Part shown: positions 1 to 11,700 of the stretch, piece by piece
Position numbering within the stretch: the stretch's first letter is position 1
How the letters are laid out: each line of letters starts with the position of its first letter
Assembly: GCA_037976565.1 (NCBI GenBank)
Contig: CP137675.1
Span: 32,563,820 to 32,627,819, forward strand
Origin: Mesocentrotus franciscanus
Taxonomy: Eukaryota; Echinodermata; Echinoidea; Camarodonta; Strongylocentrotidae
Reading direction: 5' to 3'
Length of the DNA stretch: 64,000 nt
Translations under genes and position numbers: made by a program
Notes under the pieces: generated by a model
What the model saw: only the letters and a program-made list of their open reading frames with translations
Databases searched by the model: none
What the model was told of the DNA's origin: nothing

Positions 1-169
1 CCTTCCCGGAGGAAAAAAATTTCGGGGCCAAAAAAAAATTGTGCTCACTACCCCCCACTCCCACCCCCCACTGAGCGAAAAATCGACCGGCACGATTTTC
101 AAATTTTCGCACGAAGTGGGCCCATTTTTAGGCCCCCTCCCTTGCCACCGGCTGGATCCGCCCCTGCGG
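1..169. mobile_element. Right end of a CAGGGGCGGATCC-type transposon
   Basis: The sequence ends in GGATCCGCCCCTG at 157-169, the reverse complement of the terminal motif found at both ends of the nested elements at 1670-4212. The left end lies outside the window. The interior is C-rich and A-rich and shows no coding potential. Membership of the same family is inferred from the terminus only. Confidence 0.45.
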
Positions 170-1254
170 TCTTCTGTCGGTATGGTGACGATATTGTTGG
201 TGTGCCTGAATTATAAGCAGACTGCGAGATGTGACAGTGACTTTAGTACCCCAGTCACGCCAACGTACACGACCAACATAAGGCCGACAATACAGACCGA
301 ATAGAATTTGTTATGACATTACCCTTAAAGATACTATGTCCCTTTTGCAGCCAACATCAAATTCTGTAGAACTTTGCAGGAATTATGAATATGTCACATA
401 TGTCCTATCTGTTAAATTTAAACGTTAGCAGTGTCCTAATATTCAAATTATGCAAGGAAACCCGTTTACTTGCTAGACCTCACTGTCAGACACTATTGAA
501 TGACTGACTGGCTTTTTTCATCTTTGGTAATAACATACATAAAATGAGCTGTAAAGGGTACATGAGCATTTGTCTACATCAATAACCCACTTCTTGTAAT
601 GGCCAAAATTAAACTGATTGAATCTTTGCGCAGCATAAAACGTACGACTATTTGGTACAATGGTCTGAAAAATCAGACTATTACTTACTGGCTCTATAGC
701 TCCTAAGTCGATTTGACAACTAATAGTCGTTATTTTTCCACTTAAAGACATTTTCAAGCCCCCTTTTTTTTAGGGAAGTTCTAAATTAGTATTGTCTTTC
801 AAATCCCGTTGGAATTTAACCTTTTCATTTTTTTGGCCTACAAATGGGACATAGTACCTTTAATAGCCAATGATTGGTCGGTTATGAGTTGGTGTGAAGT
901 CGGTTTTTGGTGGTGTGACTGGGGCATACGCAGATCTTGAAACTTGACGATATGATAATAAATAAGATACGAGACCAATGTCGGGCCGACAATAGACCGA
1001 ACAAAATATCACATTATCCCAAATGGCTAAGAATCGTTTTGCGTCTTTTGGGCGGTGTGACTGGGGTCTAAGCAGACCGTGTTGCGTGAGAATGTGATCA
1101 TGAATATGACACCGAGCTGCATGACACCAGGCCGACAAGCGGTCGCACAAAACACTACATCACCCTGAACGACCCAAAATCGGTCGTTTCGGAGTCGGTT
1201 TGGCGGTGTGACTTGGGTCTAAGAAGACCATCAGACGTGATGACGTGATAATGC
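170..1254. repeat. Diverged ~150-bp tandem repeat interrupted by a MITE
   Basis: The motif GGCGGTGTGACTGGGGTCTAAG recurs in varied form near 912, 1053 and 1201, about 150 bp apart. Each copy is followed by an AGACC-like and a GCCGACAA-like block. A related inverted block (CCCCAGTCACGCC) lies near 250. The 329-859 MITE sits inside this region. No gene is seen. Confidence 0.4.
329..859 (-). mobile_element. TTAA-flanked MITE, family 1, copy 1
   Basis: The element is 531 bp long and flanked on both sides by TTAA (325-328 and 860-863). Its ends are imperfect inverted repeats beginning AGATACTATGTCCC and AGGTACTATGTCCC. Two further copies lie at 28318-28839 and 34739-35268. TTAA target duplication is typical of piggyBac and Kolobok superfamilies. 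It contains a 79-codon open frame on the minus strand (518-757), nearly the same as the one in copy 3; a chance frame preserved by recent common origin is the simplest reading. Confidence 0.8.
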
Positions 1255-1439
1255 ATGTGACTTATAGGTTAAATGATACCTGAACCTTGGTATGACGCCC
1301 ACATGTGACCCACTTTCCTGACAAGTGTCTATGGTTGAGGTATCTCATCAGATCATCAAATCTAGCATAAATCCCGATTCGAGGAAAAACTTCCCTCTGG
1401 ACTGTCATCAAATGTGACAAGTCATTCAACAAACGCCTC

Positions 1440-1669
1440 GTTCTCAAGAATTCATTTATCAAAGTTCAATTTTTTAAATGGTTTATTCATTTTTTAAAGA
1501 ATTTTACATACCCTTTTACATGAAGAGCAGCAGACGTTGGATCATTCATTGTCACGGGTTTTCTCATTGGCATAAACATGATAAACGCCTCTTTTTCAAG
1601 AATTTATTTATCAAAGTTCAATTTAAAAATGGTTTATTCATTTAAAAAAAAACATTGATTTTACATATC
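1440..1669 (+). repeat. ~180-bp tandem repeat, units left of the inserted transposon
   Basis: The unit contains the stretch CATGAAGAGCAGCAGACG followed by TTGGATCATTCATTGTCAC. It occurs at about 1519, 4226 and 4406, and 180 bp separate the last two. Preceding A/T-rich blocks (CAAAGTTCAATTTAAAAATGG) also repeat. Removing the transposon at 1670-4212 and one target copy restores the periodic array. Confidence 0.7.
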
Positions 1670-1710
1670 CAGTGGCGGATCCAGGGGGGCACAGGGGCAC
1701 GCCCCCGGCC

Positions 1711-1946
1711 AAAAAAAGAAAAGGAGAAAAAGGAAGGGGAAAGAAAAAGGAGAGGAAAAAGAAAAAAGGGAAGAGAGAAAGAAGAAGAAAAGAGGGAGGA
1801 AAGAAAAGGGGAGAGGAGAAAAGGAGGGAAAGGGGAAGAGAGAGGAGAGAAAAGGCGGAAAAAGAAGAAAGGCGGAAAGACGGAGGAGAGAAAAGGGGGT
1901 AAAGGAGAATAATGAGAAGGAAAAGAAAGAAAGGGGGATGATATTA
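1711..1946 (+). repeat. Polypurine (GA-rich) low-complexity tract
   Basis: This is about 235 nt of almost pure A and G on the plus strand, inside the outer transposon. It yields spurious Lys/Glu/Arg-rich and Phe/Ser/Leu-rich open frames in several registers. It could adopt triplex-type structure; no gene is supported. Confidence 0.9.
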
Positions 1947-2282
1947 TAAGAAGGTGTTTTTTTTACCGGGTAAGGGGCGGGGGCATGCAATTTTAAGTCG
2001 AACATGACTAATACCAAAGATTTTATCTCCTTTATAACTTCTAACTTCTAACTTATAACTTAGTCTTGAATTCATTTTCCGATATACCTATTCTAAGTGC
2101 TCTTTCAGCATGCAGATTGTCCCCGCCATTAATCCTGCCACAGTTGCTGGTTTCATTGTCATATTATTTTCTGTCATCCCTGTGGCCGCGAAGAGCCTAC
2201 CACAAAGTTTCTATCCGTTTCGCAAGCACTTTTTTCCATCGCCTACATGTAATGCTTATTGCTTCCAGTTTGCAAAAGATCC

Positions 2283-3952
2283 CAGTGGCGGATCTATGGG
2301 GGGGGGGGATGGGGAGGGGTTTATAGGGGTTTTTTTTTTAAATCGCCCCGCCGCTACGCGGCTCGGACCTTGCGGCTCGTGGACGATGTTCCGCATCGTC
2401 ATTGGGTAGAACCCCTTAAACTGTTACTTAAGTGATTTAAAAAGACGTTATCATGCACTGCTTTTATGGTCTCCATTGTGTTAGTATATAGATGCCAGGA
2501 AAACATCACTTACGGGGTTCAAAATAGCAACAACAAAAATCGCCTCGCCGCTACGCGGCTCGGACTTCGAGGCTCGTGGACGATGCTCCGCATCGTCATT
2601 GGGTCGAACCCCTCAAACTGTTACTTGATTTAAAAGACGTTATCATGAACTGCTGTTTATGGTCTCCATTGTGTTAGTAGATGCCAGGAAAACATCACTT
2701 ACGGGGTTCAAAATAGCCCCCAAAAAAAAAAAAAAAAATCGCCTCGCTACGCGGCTCGATCGACTTGCGGCTCGTGGACGATGCTCCGCATCGTCATTGG
2801 GTCAAACCCCCCTTAAACTGTTACTTGATTTAAAAAGACGTTATCATGCACTGCTTTTATGGTCTCCATTGTGTTAGTATATAGATGCCAGGAAAACATC
2901 ACTTACGGGGTTCAAAATAGCACCCCAAAATCGCCTCGCCGCTACGCGGCTCGTGGACAATGCTCTGCATCGTCTTTGGGTCAACCCCCCTTAAACTGTT
3001 ACTTGATTTAAAAGACGTAATTATCATGCACTGCTTTTTATGGTCTCCATTGTGTTAGTAGATGCCAGGAAAACATCACTTACGGGGGTTCAAAATAGCT
3101 CCAAAATCGCCTCGCCGCTACGCGGCTCGGACTTCGCGGCTCGTGGACGATGCTCCGCATCGTCATTTGGTCGAACCCCCCTTAAACTGTTACTTGATTT
3201 AAAAAGACGTTATCATGCACTGCTTTTTATGGTCTCCATTGTGTTAGTATATAGATGCCAGGAAAACATCACTTACGGGGGTTCAAAATAGCACCCCCAA
3301 AAAAATCGCCTCGCCGCTACGCGGCTCGTGGACAATGCTCTGCATCGTCTTTGGGTCAACCCCATTAAACTGTTACTTGATTTAAAAAGACGTAATTATC
3401 ATGCACTGCTTTTTATGGTCTCCATTGTGTCAGTAGATGCCAAGAAAACATCACTTACGGGGGTTCAAAATAGCTCCAAAAAAATCGCCTCGCCGCTACG
3501 CGGCTCGGACTTCGCGGCTCGTGGACGATGCTCCGCATCGTCATTTGGTCGAACCCCCCTTAAACTGTTACTTGATTTAAAAAGACGTTATCATGCACTG
3601 CTTTTCATGGTCTCCATTGTGTTAGTATATAGATGCCAGGAAAACATCACTTACGGGGGTTCAAAATAGCACCCAAAAAAATCGCCTCGCCGCTACGCGG
3701 CTCGTGGACAATGCTCTGCATCGTCTTTGGGTCAACCCCTTAAACTGTTACTTGATTTAAAAGACGTAATTGTCATGCACTGCTTTTTATGGTCTCCATT
3801 GTGTCAGTAGATGCCAGGAAAACATCACTTACGGGGTTCAAAATAGCAACAACAAAAATCGCCTCGCCGCTTCGCGGCTCGTGGACGATGCTCCGTGTCG
3901 TCATTGGGTCAACCCCCCTTAGCAAAAAGCTAGATCCCATCATCCGCCCCTG
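2283..3952. mobile_element. Inner DNA transposon carrying a satellite array
   Basis: It begins CAGTGGCGGAT and ends ATCCGCCCCTG, matching the outer element's termini imperfectly. A 5-bp duplication GATCC flanks it (2278-2282 and 3953-3957). Nearly the whole interior is the tandem array at 2340-3925. This shows the same type of terminus and the same 5-bp target length as the outer element, so both are probably one superfamily, with this one inserted into the other. Confidence 0.7.
2340..3925 (+). repeat. Tandem array, ~177/198-bp monomers with dimeric higher-order period
   Basis: Nine monomers begin ATCGCC(T/C)CGCCGCTACG near 2342, 2539, 2738, 2930, 3106, 3305, 3484, 3681 and 3858. From the fourth unit on the spacings alternate between about 176-179 and 197-199 bp. 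The short type has GACAATGCTCTGCATCG and GACGTAATT; the long type has an extra GGACTTCGCGGC, GACGATGCTCCGCATCG and TAGTATATAG. Amplification of a ~375-bp dimer explains this. Open frames in it (for example 3328-3669) are products of repetition. Confidence 0.9.
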
Positions 3953-4212
3953 GATCCCTACTCTTTGAGAGGGTAGGAGAAAGCAATTTTACGTCATATT
4001 ACTCCAGGAAGTGCCTGAAAATGCACCTAAATAAATGTGGTTCTAAAAGTGCAAATGCTTCCTACTCAGGGAGGGGGTTCTGACCCCCTCCCAGACCCAC
4101 CCCTGCTTGGTCGCTCCGCTCCTCGCCGCTGACGCCTCGCTCCATCGTTTTTCATATATTTCACCCCATGCGATTTTGTGCCCCCGGTTAGAAATTCCTG
4201 GATCCGCCACTG

Positions 4213-4490
4213 ATATCCGTTTAGTACATGAAGAGCAGCAGACGTTGGATCATTCATTGTCACAGGTTTCTAATTGGTATAAACATGATAAACGCCTCTT
4301 TCTCAAAAATTTATTTGTAAAAGTTCAATTTAAGATTGGATTATTCATTAAAAAAACAAAAACAAATTTTAAAAAACATGCATTTTACATCTGATATCCT
4401 TTTCACATGAAGAGCAGCAGACGTTGGATCATTCATTGTCACGTGTTTTCTCATTGGCATAAACATGATCATTAACTTCTTGTAAAAATT
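4213..4490 (+). repeat. ~180-bp tandem repeat, units right of the transposon
   Basis: These are continuations of the array at 1440-1669. Two copies of CATGAAGAGCAGCAGACG lie 180 bp apart (about 4226 and 4406), each followed by TCATTGGCATAAACATGAT-like sequence. The second copy is truncated near 4490. Confidence 0.7.
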
Positions 4491-7400
4491 AATGCATATC
4501 TTTAAATACGTATACAGTTATGCTGAAAACAAATAAATATTATTCGGCTGATAAAATACGGCATTCCGATGTAACTAAATGTCTAAAAATCTGCAAAATA
4601 TTTTCGCGGGAGCTGGAATTTAATTAAAAACTGTTTTAACCTTTCAGCATGATGTTCGATATTCCCTCTGATCGAGTACTATCTAGCACTATATAAATTA
4701 TGAGGGTATCGATGGTTTTTGTAACCTCTCGTCAATTCATAGCATAACAGATTTTTGAGATGATTGCTGTCAAAAAAATTCAATTTTAAAATCTCGGGAC
4801 TACAGGCCCCAGCCCATGGTCATATTATCTATAGTAAGTATGCATTATGATTAGTCTCCGATATAGACCTTAGCTGCTGAGCGCAAACGTGGAAAACTTC
4901 TCAATTGATATTCTCATCTAGTTTTAAGGAATTAAGAATCACCAAGAGCAACAACACACAGAAACAACAAACTATGAAAGGTCTCAACGAACAACCCATT
5001 TCACTCATCACCCGATGCCCCCTTTTCTCTCTCTCTCTCTCTAGTCTCTATCTATCTGTCTATCTCCCTCCCTCCTTCCTTCCCTCCCACATCTCTCCTT
5101 CTCTCCCACATCTTTCCCTCCCTCTCTCTCCCTCTTTCCCTCTTTCAATTTGAATTCCTCCCCCTCTTTCACCCTTAATCTCTATCACTCTCTGTGTAAA
5201 ATTACTCGAGTTCAACTTCACCCCTTTTAGATATAAAGTGGTGTCGAATGTGATTCATTTTAAGCTCAAATGAAAATTAAAAAATAAGGAGGGATGTGAA
5301 ACTATGATGGCAAAGGCTTTTGGTCACATCTTCAACATGCCATTTCGGCAAAGTCATGGTTTTTTAAACGTATAGTTTAAAGCCATGTACTGTACTGTAA
5401 AGAGCAGTATACACACAATGAGAACTTTACAGGAGATTTTTTTTAAATAACATACTGACCTTGCAAGAAAACAATACACTTGTCAGGAAGATTCAGAATT
5501 TTGTAAAATCTGGGTCGAAGTCCCTCAAAATGTCTGACATGCACACGAGCAAAAACCGTTAGGCGTAAAACATAAAATAAAAATAAGAGGGGTCCAATTC
5601 GCTAAAATCTTTGACAATCCACAAAAAAGGGCCCGGATTCCCATTATACCTCCAGTTTCAATTCAATAATTCACCGCGACAAAAGCTCATCATGGATCAT
5701 GATTTTGACAAGGCTACAATAGCACTTGAATAATTATCTATGGAAGATGTCAGCCGGGACATTGATAACTGTTTTTAACAATAATGTGTTGATCATATCT
5801 GAACAACAAATGATATTATATATCATGAGAGCTAAACAGGCCTACTTATATGTAACTGATAGCAACGCATTGCAGCAGATGGCGCCCGTCCAGATAGCGA
5901 CCTGCGTCTCGGCGTATTGTTTCGCCTGGGCTTAAAATATTATTTCATTTTACTTGCCCTCCCCCTCCCTTTTCTGCTCGCTCGTTCTATCTCGCGCGCA
6001 CTCTCTTTCTCTCTCTCTCCCTTCCTCCCTCCTTCTCTCTTTCTCCTCCCTCCCTTCTTTCTCTCTCTCTCTTTCCTCTCTCTTCCTATCTATATCTGTC
6101 TCTCTCCTTCTTCTACCTCTCATTACTCAAGAGAATAAGTACTTATTCTTTGAAATCATTATATCACTTTATTGCATGACAAATATCTAGAATATGTTTT
6201 GTCTTATTATAAAGTAAACCTCCCTTTCTCCAAAATGATCCATCATGCACATGAAAATGTACACTATGAGAAACATGTCCAGACAAGTCCTCATGAGAAG
6301 AAAAAAAATGTTTGAAGATATCTAAAAGAAGAGAAAATATAAAACAACTTGAATGATGACATCATTATTCCTGCATCAGGCAGATCCAGGCTTGAATATA
6401 AAGTGTAAGGCAAATACAGCCAAGTCAAGGGGGAATAAGGGGGAACCAATTTTAAGCAAATCGATAGAAAGGCTTTGTTTCCTTGTAAATAGCAATATTT
6501 CTTCCCCTAATCTCTTCCCTACTCCATCAATTTCAAGGTAAAATAAGTTTTCTATCTAATGGTCAATAGCATATGATGAGATATTTATAAAGAAACAAAT
6601 ATAAATATGTAAAGGCAAAACAGATAAATCTAAATATTCTATAAAATGGATATTTCTGAAACATGCTCTTTCAGAACATGTTGTAAAATGTGATGGAGGC
6701 TCTCCAATATTCATACTGTTGCAAGGGGAAATGCCATTCTGAGCTAAAACTCCCCATACAAATATATCATGTTCAATCATACAGCTCTTATATACATACA
6801 TGCATATATCCTTAATTATATTAAAAAATAAGATTTTCATATGTACAAGTTGATTAAAACAACATAATTACATTTTTCATTTTTAGCAGTATCACTGCCT
6901 CAAGTCAGATCAAGACTCTTACACACAAAAGAAGAAAAAAAATATGAGAGATTCAAACATTATGAAGGTAAGGTGCACCAAAAAAGTGTCAGGGCAATGA
7001 ACCTCACAAATTCAGAAATCATGAACTACACTTATTGCATGCAAGTCCATTCAGATTGATAGCTGTTACTTCTTCCACAGGTGGGGAGAAAGGGGGATCA
7101 GAGAAGCAAAACAAAACTTTAATGATTCACGCAAGAGTCATTAACTCAACGTAATATATACTACATTGAATCGCCTTTTGAACAACTTTGATGGCCTCCA
7201 TTTTGGGGGATCTGATTGTTACAGCGTTCATGAAAACAAATCAAACAAATCAAACAGGACTGCTTATTTACAACAGTAACCTAGAAAATATCCCTTCCAG
7301 AAGAGTCACCATGAAGACCTGCGCCCTAAAGAGTTGCAAGCCCTCTACCGGTAATCAATTTCAAGTTTGCAGTTTCCTATCTCTTATGTACATAGTTGCG

Positions 7401-8250
7401 ATTCATTCAAATCAATCGCAAGTCCTTTAATCAATCGCAAGTTTGCAGTCCCCTATCTGTTATGTACATAGTTGCGATTGATATCAATCGCAAAAAAAGT
7501 TGTGATTAATATCAACCATAAGACAAAGTTACAGATGAAGACAGAGTGTCTGGAGTGAGTCTGCTCTCTCTGGTTCCAGTCCTCTATCCATAAATAATAT
7601 CTTAAACAAGAAAGTATTACATGTCTAGTCTTCAATCTATATGCAGTCAGTGTTAATTATGTCCAACATAAGGGTTGGTATGGAAAACATCCAATATCAA
7701 AGACAAAAGCCCTCTTCGGAAAACTAAAGTCCAAAGAAAGTATTGCTCTGGTATTATCAACAACAAAAATGACAAAGGTCGAGTGCGTACCAATGAAGCA
7801 CACATGCTTTAATATATATATCATATCATGCAAGACAAATAAAAATTCAACTGGATTTCATAAAAACTAATTTCATACAGTCAAAGTGTACTAAAAAAGA
7901 GATAACTTTAGTTATTTGTTGAAAGTTGTGAAGTTTCCATTCATCTTTCTAATTTTAATGGATATACAATATTATGATCTATATAAGGCTTCCAAGTGGT
8001 ACAATGAATCAGTGTATTTAATATCTTTAGCGCAGTACCCGGATGACAGATCACTATTGTTTTCGTATTGCTCTGTCATCCTGGAACTTCAACTGTGGAT
8101 ACAATATTGCTTGATTATCGAAAATCAACAACACTTTCGCTGGTACCTGGTCACTGTACCCGATGTGCAAAACTGGTGTCCCTTCTGACATTTACCGAAG
8201 TAAGTCAAATTTTGTTATTTCGTTAGTCAGCCTAATATAGATAATAATAT
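4491..8250. other. Non-coding stretch with CT-rich tracts; possible distal HAX1 3' region
   Basis: No gene is recognised. Pyrimidine-rich low-complexity tracts lie at about 5020-5180 and 5945-6125. A 22-bp perfect palindrome lies at 7472-7493 within a ~76-bp direct duplication (about 7364-7500). The part nearest 8790 may include the HAX1 3' untranslated region, whose end could not be placed. Confidence 0.5.
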
Positions 8251-8346
8251 TAATATTGCATGGCTTTGTTTTCATGTGATACAAGAATATATTGCTCTCG
8301 CTATGACAAGATATTCTTGTATCACACTCAAAGCCATCCAATATTA
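8251..8346. repeat. Short hairpin element (~96 bp)
   Basis: The left arm TAATATTGCATGGCTTTG continues to GTGATACAAGAATAT. The right arm is its reverse complement (ATATTCTTGTATCAC, then CAAAGCCATCCAATATTA). The loop is about 20 nt. It is probably a small MITE or foldback lying downstream of HAX1. Confidence 0.6.
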
Positions 8347-8790
8347 TATAATTATTGATCATTTCTATAAGAAATTGTAAAGATAGAGCTTGGATTCAAT
8401 TTTTTAAATGAAAAATATGCAAATGAGACGTTTCTGATTGGTGTGATTTGGTATTTCCCTAAAACTATATTTCATTCTTCATTATGAATGTAAAGTTTTG
8501 GGATGAAGACATTGTGTATCATTGAGTAAAAGATGAATAATAGCTGATACCCACAAGAAATAAAATAAAATGAGATTAGAATTGTGAAACAACACAGATC
8601 AAAACAGCTCCTTCAAGAAGAGGATTCTTCCAGTGTACTTCCTTACCATCTGATTATTCCAGGACATGGCCAAACCATGCTTACAATTCAAAGGTACATT
8701 CCCCGAAGGTTGAGGACATTATCAGTCTTGGTGGTTTCATTGAATTGCATTTCCCCTTGTTTTTTAATGGTATGAATTAGTCTTGAAACA

Positions 8791-11700
8791 TTAGTGCTTG
8801 AACCAAGATCCAAAGAATTTCTTGTAGATAGAATCATCGTTTTCCCCTTCCTGCCTGCCTGGTCCTGAATACCTCCTAGAACCAGGCCAGGACATCCCTG
8901 GTCTCCAGGCATGAGGTACATCATCAGTCCTGTCTCTCTCCCCTTCCAGCCTGTCTTGTCCAGGACACCTCCCTGTAAAAGGCCAGTGTTTACCTGGTCT
9001 CCAGGGATGCATTCCCCAAGGTTCCATGCTTCTAGGTTCTGTTCTCCCAGGAGAGGGCGAATCATCTGTGGTCACAGTCGTTGTCACATTACCCTGGCCA
9101 TCCCGTTCAGTCCGTCTGGTTTCACAGGTCTGAAAGCAGAAGAACAGAGAATTTAAAGGTACTGCACAGATCCCAAAAAGAAAAAGATTCATGTACAAAA
9201 AAGGAGTGTAAAGAATATTGGATCAACAAATTTGAGAAGAATCTTGCGAGACAAATAATGATGACATAAGTAGAGTTGATGATTCAAGATTTGCTCTCCA
9301 CAGGAAAGAATACCTATTAATCACTTGCATTGCACAAGATTGCATAATTCTAGTAATTAAAAAAAATCATTTCTAGTCATATCAGAACAAGCTTCATAGT
9401 GCAATTTTACAGTAACACGGTTTCCTCTTTACTTTATGTTTTGACCAAAGATAGAAACGTAAATATTATCAAGCTGTTTTCTTGCTACATGGTATAGAGA
9501 ATATATAATCTAAAATTGAATAAGTTGTATGCTCACTCCATCTGGTCTCCTAATGGTCTGTATTGATATGCTCCTGGAATAAGAGCTCTGTGGCTGATCT
9601 GATGAAGGTTGCCTAGGTGATCTGCCTCCAAAGATTCGCTCCATCTCCCCTTGCCTGATAACATTATCAAGATCTGAAGAAATATGAGAGAGGAACAACT
9701 AAACTTCACCCCGGAGGTACCTGTATCTGTTTCAATACGAAAAATGAAGCCATTCCTACACCAAACACATAGTTCAGCACTTCAACCCTTTAGTGGGATT
9801 TGCTGCCCACGGCACAGATGGTGTAACTATTTATATACACTATCATCTCCCTTGGTTTAGGCATACAGTTGTGACAGAAAAAGCAGCTTGATGGAAAACT
9901 ATTTTCAGTGCATAAATGATTTGTCTTTAAAGAAACATCTTTGTCTGCATGCTTTATATTTTCACCTTTGAACAGGCTAGATGGAATTTGATACGGATAT
10001 TATTATTTCTACAGTCTGCTTAAAAAATTATGTATCAGTTGATTTTTTCCATCGTGATTTAAATGTGATCATTCAGCTCATTATAAAGGTGTGGTACATG
10101 CACACAAATCACTAATATTTGCAAAACAGGTATGTCTTCAATTGCATTGGATATGTTGGATTAGTATGTATGTAAGTACCCGAAGGACCGTGCACGTTTC
10201 ATCATGCCGACTCATGATATTCTCATTAGCTCATGGGATAAACCAAACCATGTATCCCACTCAAGGCCATTCAATATTTTACAAACATTATTCAGTTCTC
10301 ACCTGAGTCTTTCTTTTCTGAAGCAGACGGAGAGACATTTTCATCGGGAGGGACTGAAAGTATGCTCTTTCCTTTTCTTAGCTCTTCAAACTGTATAATG
10401 AAAGTCAACAGAAAAGTAATATCAGTTTTAAAAATCCACCCTGTTGGAAAAAAATAATAAAAACAGCCATACAAAGATTGCCTTTTACTCATTACTCAAT
10501 GTTTCCATTTTGTAACAATATGACCCATGGGCTTGAAATATCCCACTAAAACTAACCTACGAGTTGCATTTATTTTCACAAAGTGGTAAATTCCATACAG
10601 TATAAGATTTTTTAATTTTTTTGTATAAGGGTACGTGTTGATATCTTATTGAAACATGGTTGATGATGCCATTTTTGCATTTACTATTCAAGATGACTAT
10701 ATCACCTTATGATACAAAAGATAAAAGCTTTATCAAGGATGAAAGACGGACAGTTCTCTTTAATTATAAGACATTTCCCTCACTTATCTAAAATTTGCAG
10801 AGCTCCCTAAGTCCCATTGTTTCTTTGCTTGTTTTATGTTGGGGATGTTTCCTTTGTCATCTTCTATATGTTACTTCATTTTCTTTTAATTTCCTCTCAG
10901 TTAAATGAAACAAAGTTTATACCCATGAGAGTGGTTCCTTCAACGCAGTATTTGGGGTGGCTGTGCCTGGCTCTGGACTATCTGTAGAATCTGGTTCTTT
11001 CAGCATTTCATCTCTTGGTGCTTTCGCCTCGGGTTGTGTAGGGGATGATGGAGAAATCCTGGGAACATCTAGAAGCCAGAACCAGGTGGAAATTCACAAT
11101 AACAAAATCAAGTTTTTATTCTGGAAGGTAGAAGGAATAATTTTTACTCCCTAAAGTTTAAATGATTACTGTTTCATTTTAATATGATGGTCAGAAGAAA
11201 AAAAATACTTCAAATAATCATAATTATGGAAGAAAATGTGAACTCAAAATCATAACATTTTCAATCAGAGGGCTTAATGTTTTAGTGTTCTTATTCTTAC
11301 TTTTTTTTTTAAATAACCATTTTCAACACCTTTTCAAATTTCTTTATCTCCTAGTACATCATCATAACTATATGTATTTCAAGCATATTATAAGATTCTG
11401 ATGATTTAAATGTTCCTGCTGACAATTATAGTCATTATCATCATTCTTCTGTTTGTCCAACTTGCAATTATAAAGAGTCAAAAGAGGTTTATAACCTATC
11501 AGAATGTGGCTTAAACTCCTTTTGGGAAACAAACATCAATTCAAAATCATTTACGGGAATGACTCCAATGAATATCATCTTCGTTCTTACCTAACGGAGG
11601 AAAATCTGCAATACCAAAGCTTTTGAACATATCATCAAAGAGTGTGAAGAAGTCATTCATCTCGTTGTCGAACGAGAAAATACCTCCTCCCCCTGGGAAT

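Larger units (their letters stand above)
1670..4212. mobile_element. Outer non-autonomous DNA transposon with nested insertion
   Basis: The ends form a perfect 16-bp inverted repeat, CAGTGGCGGATCCAGG at 1670 and its reverse complement ending at 4212. A 5-bp target duplication ATATC flanks it (1665-1669, 4213-4217). It has inserted into the ~180-bp tandem repeat; other copies of that repeat show what the empty site looked like. No transposase is visible. The superfamily is left open: the CAG terminus recalls hAT, but hAT makes 8-bp duplications. Confidence 0.75.

Noticed and set aside
1655..2017. Open frames rich in Lys/Glu/Arg or Phe/Ser/Leu
   Set aside because: They come from a polypurine low-complexity tract; frames in several registers and both strands are equally open.
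2659..3669. Repeated MVSIVLVDARKTSL-type frames as a multi-copy gene
   Set aside because: They are frames within a tandem satellite array; repetition explains the similarity and there is no independent coding signal.
2340..3925. Possible CRISPR-like array
   Set aside because: Monomers of ~180-200 bp are similar along their full length, with no unique spacers, in a eukaryotic genome.
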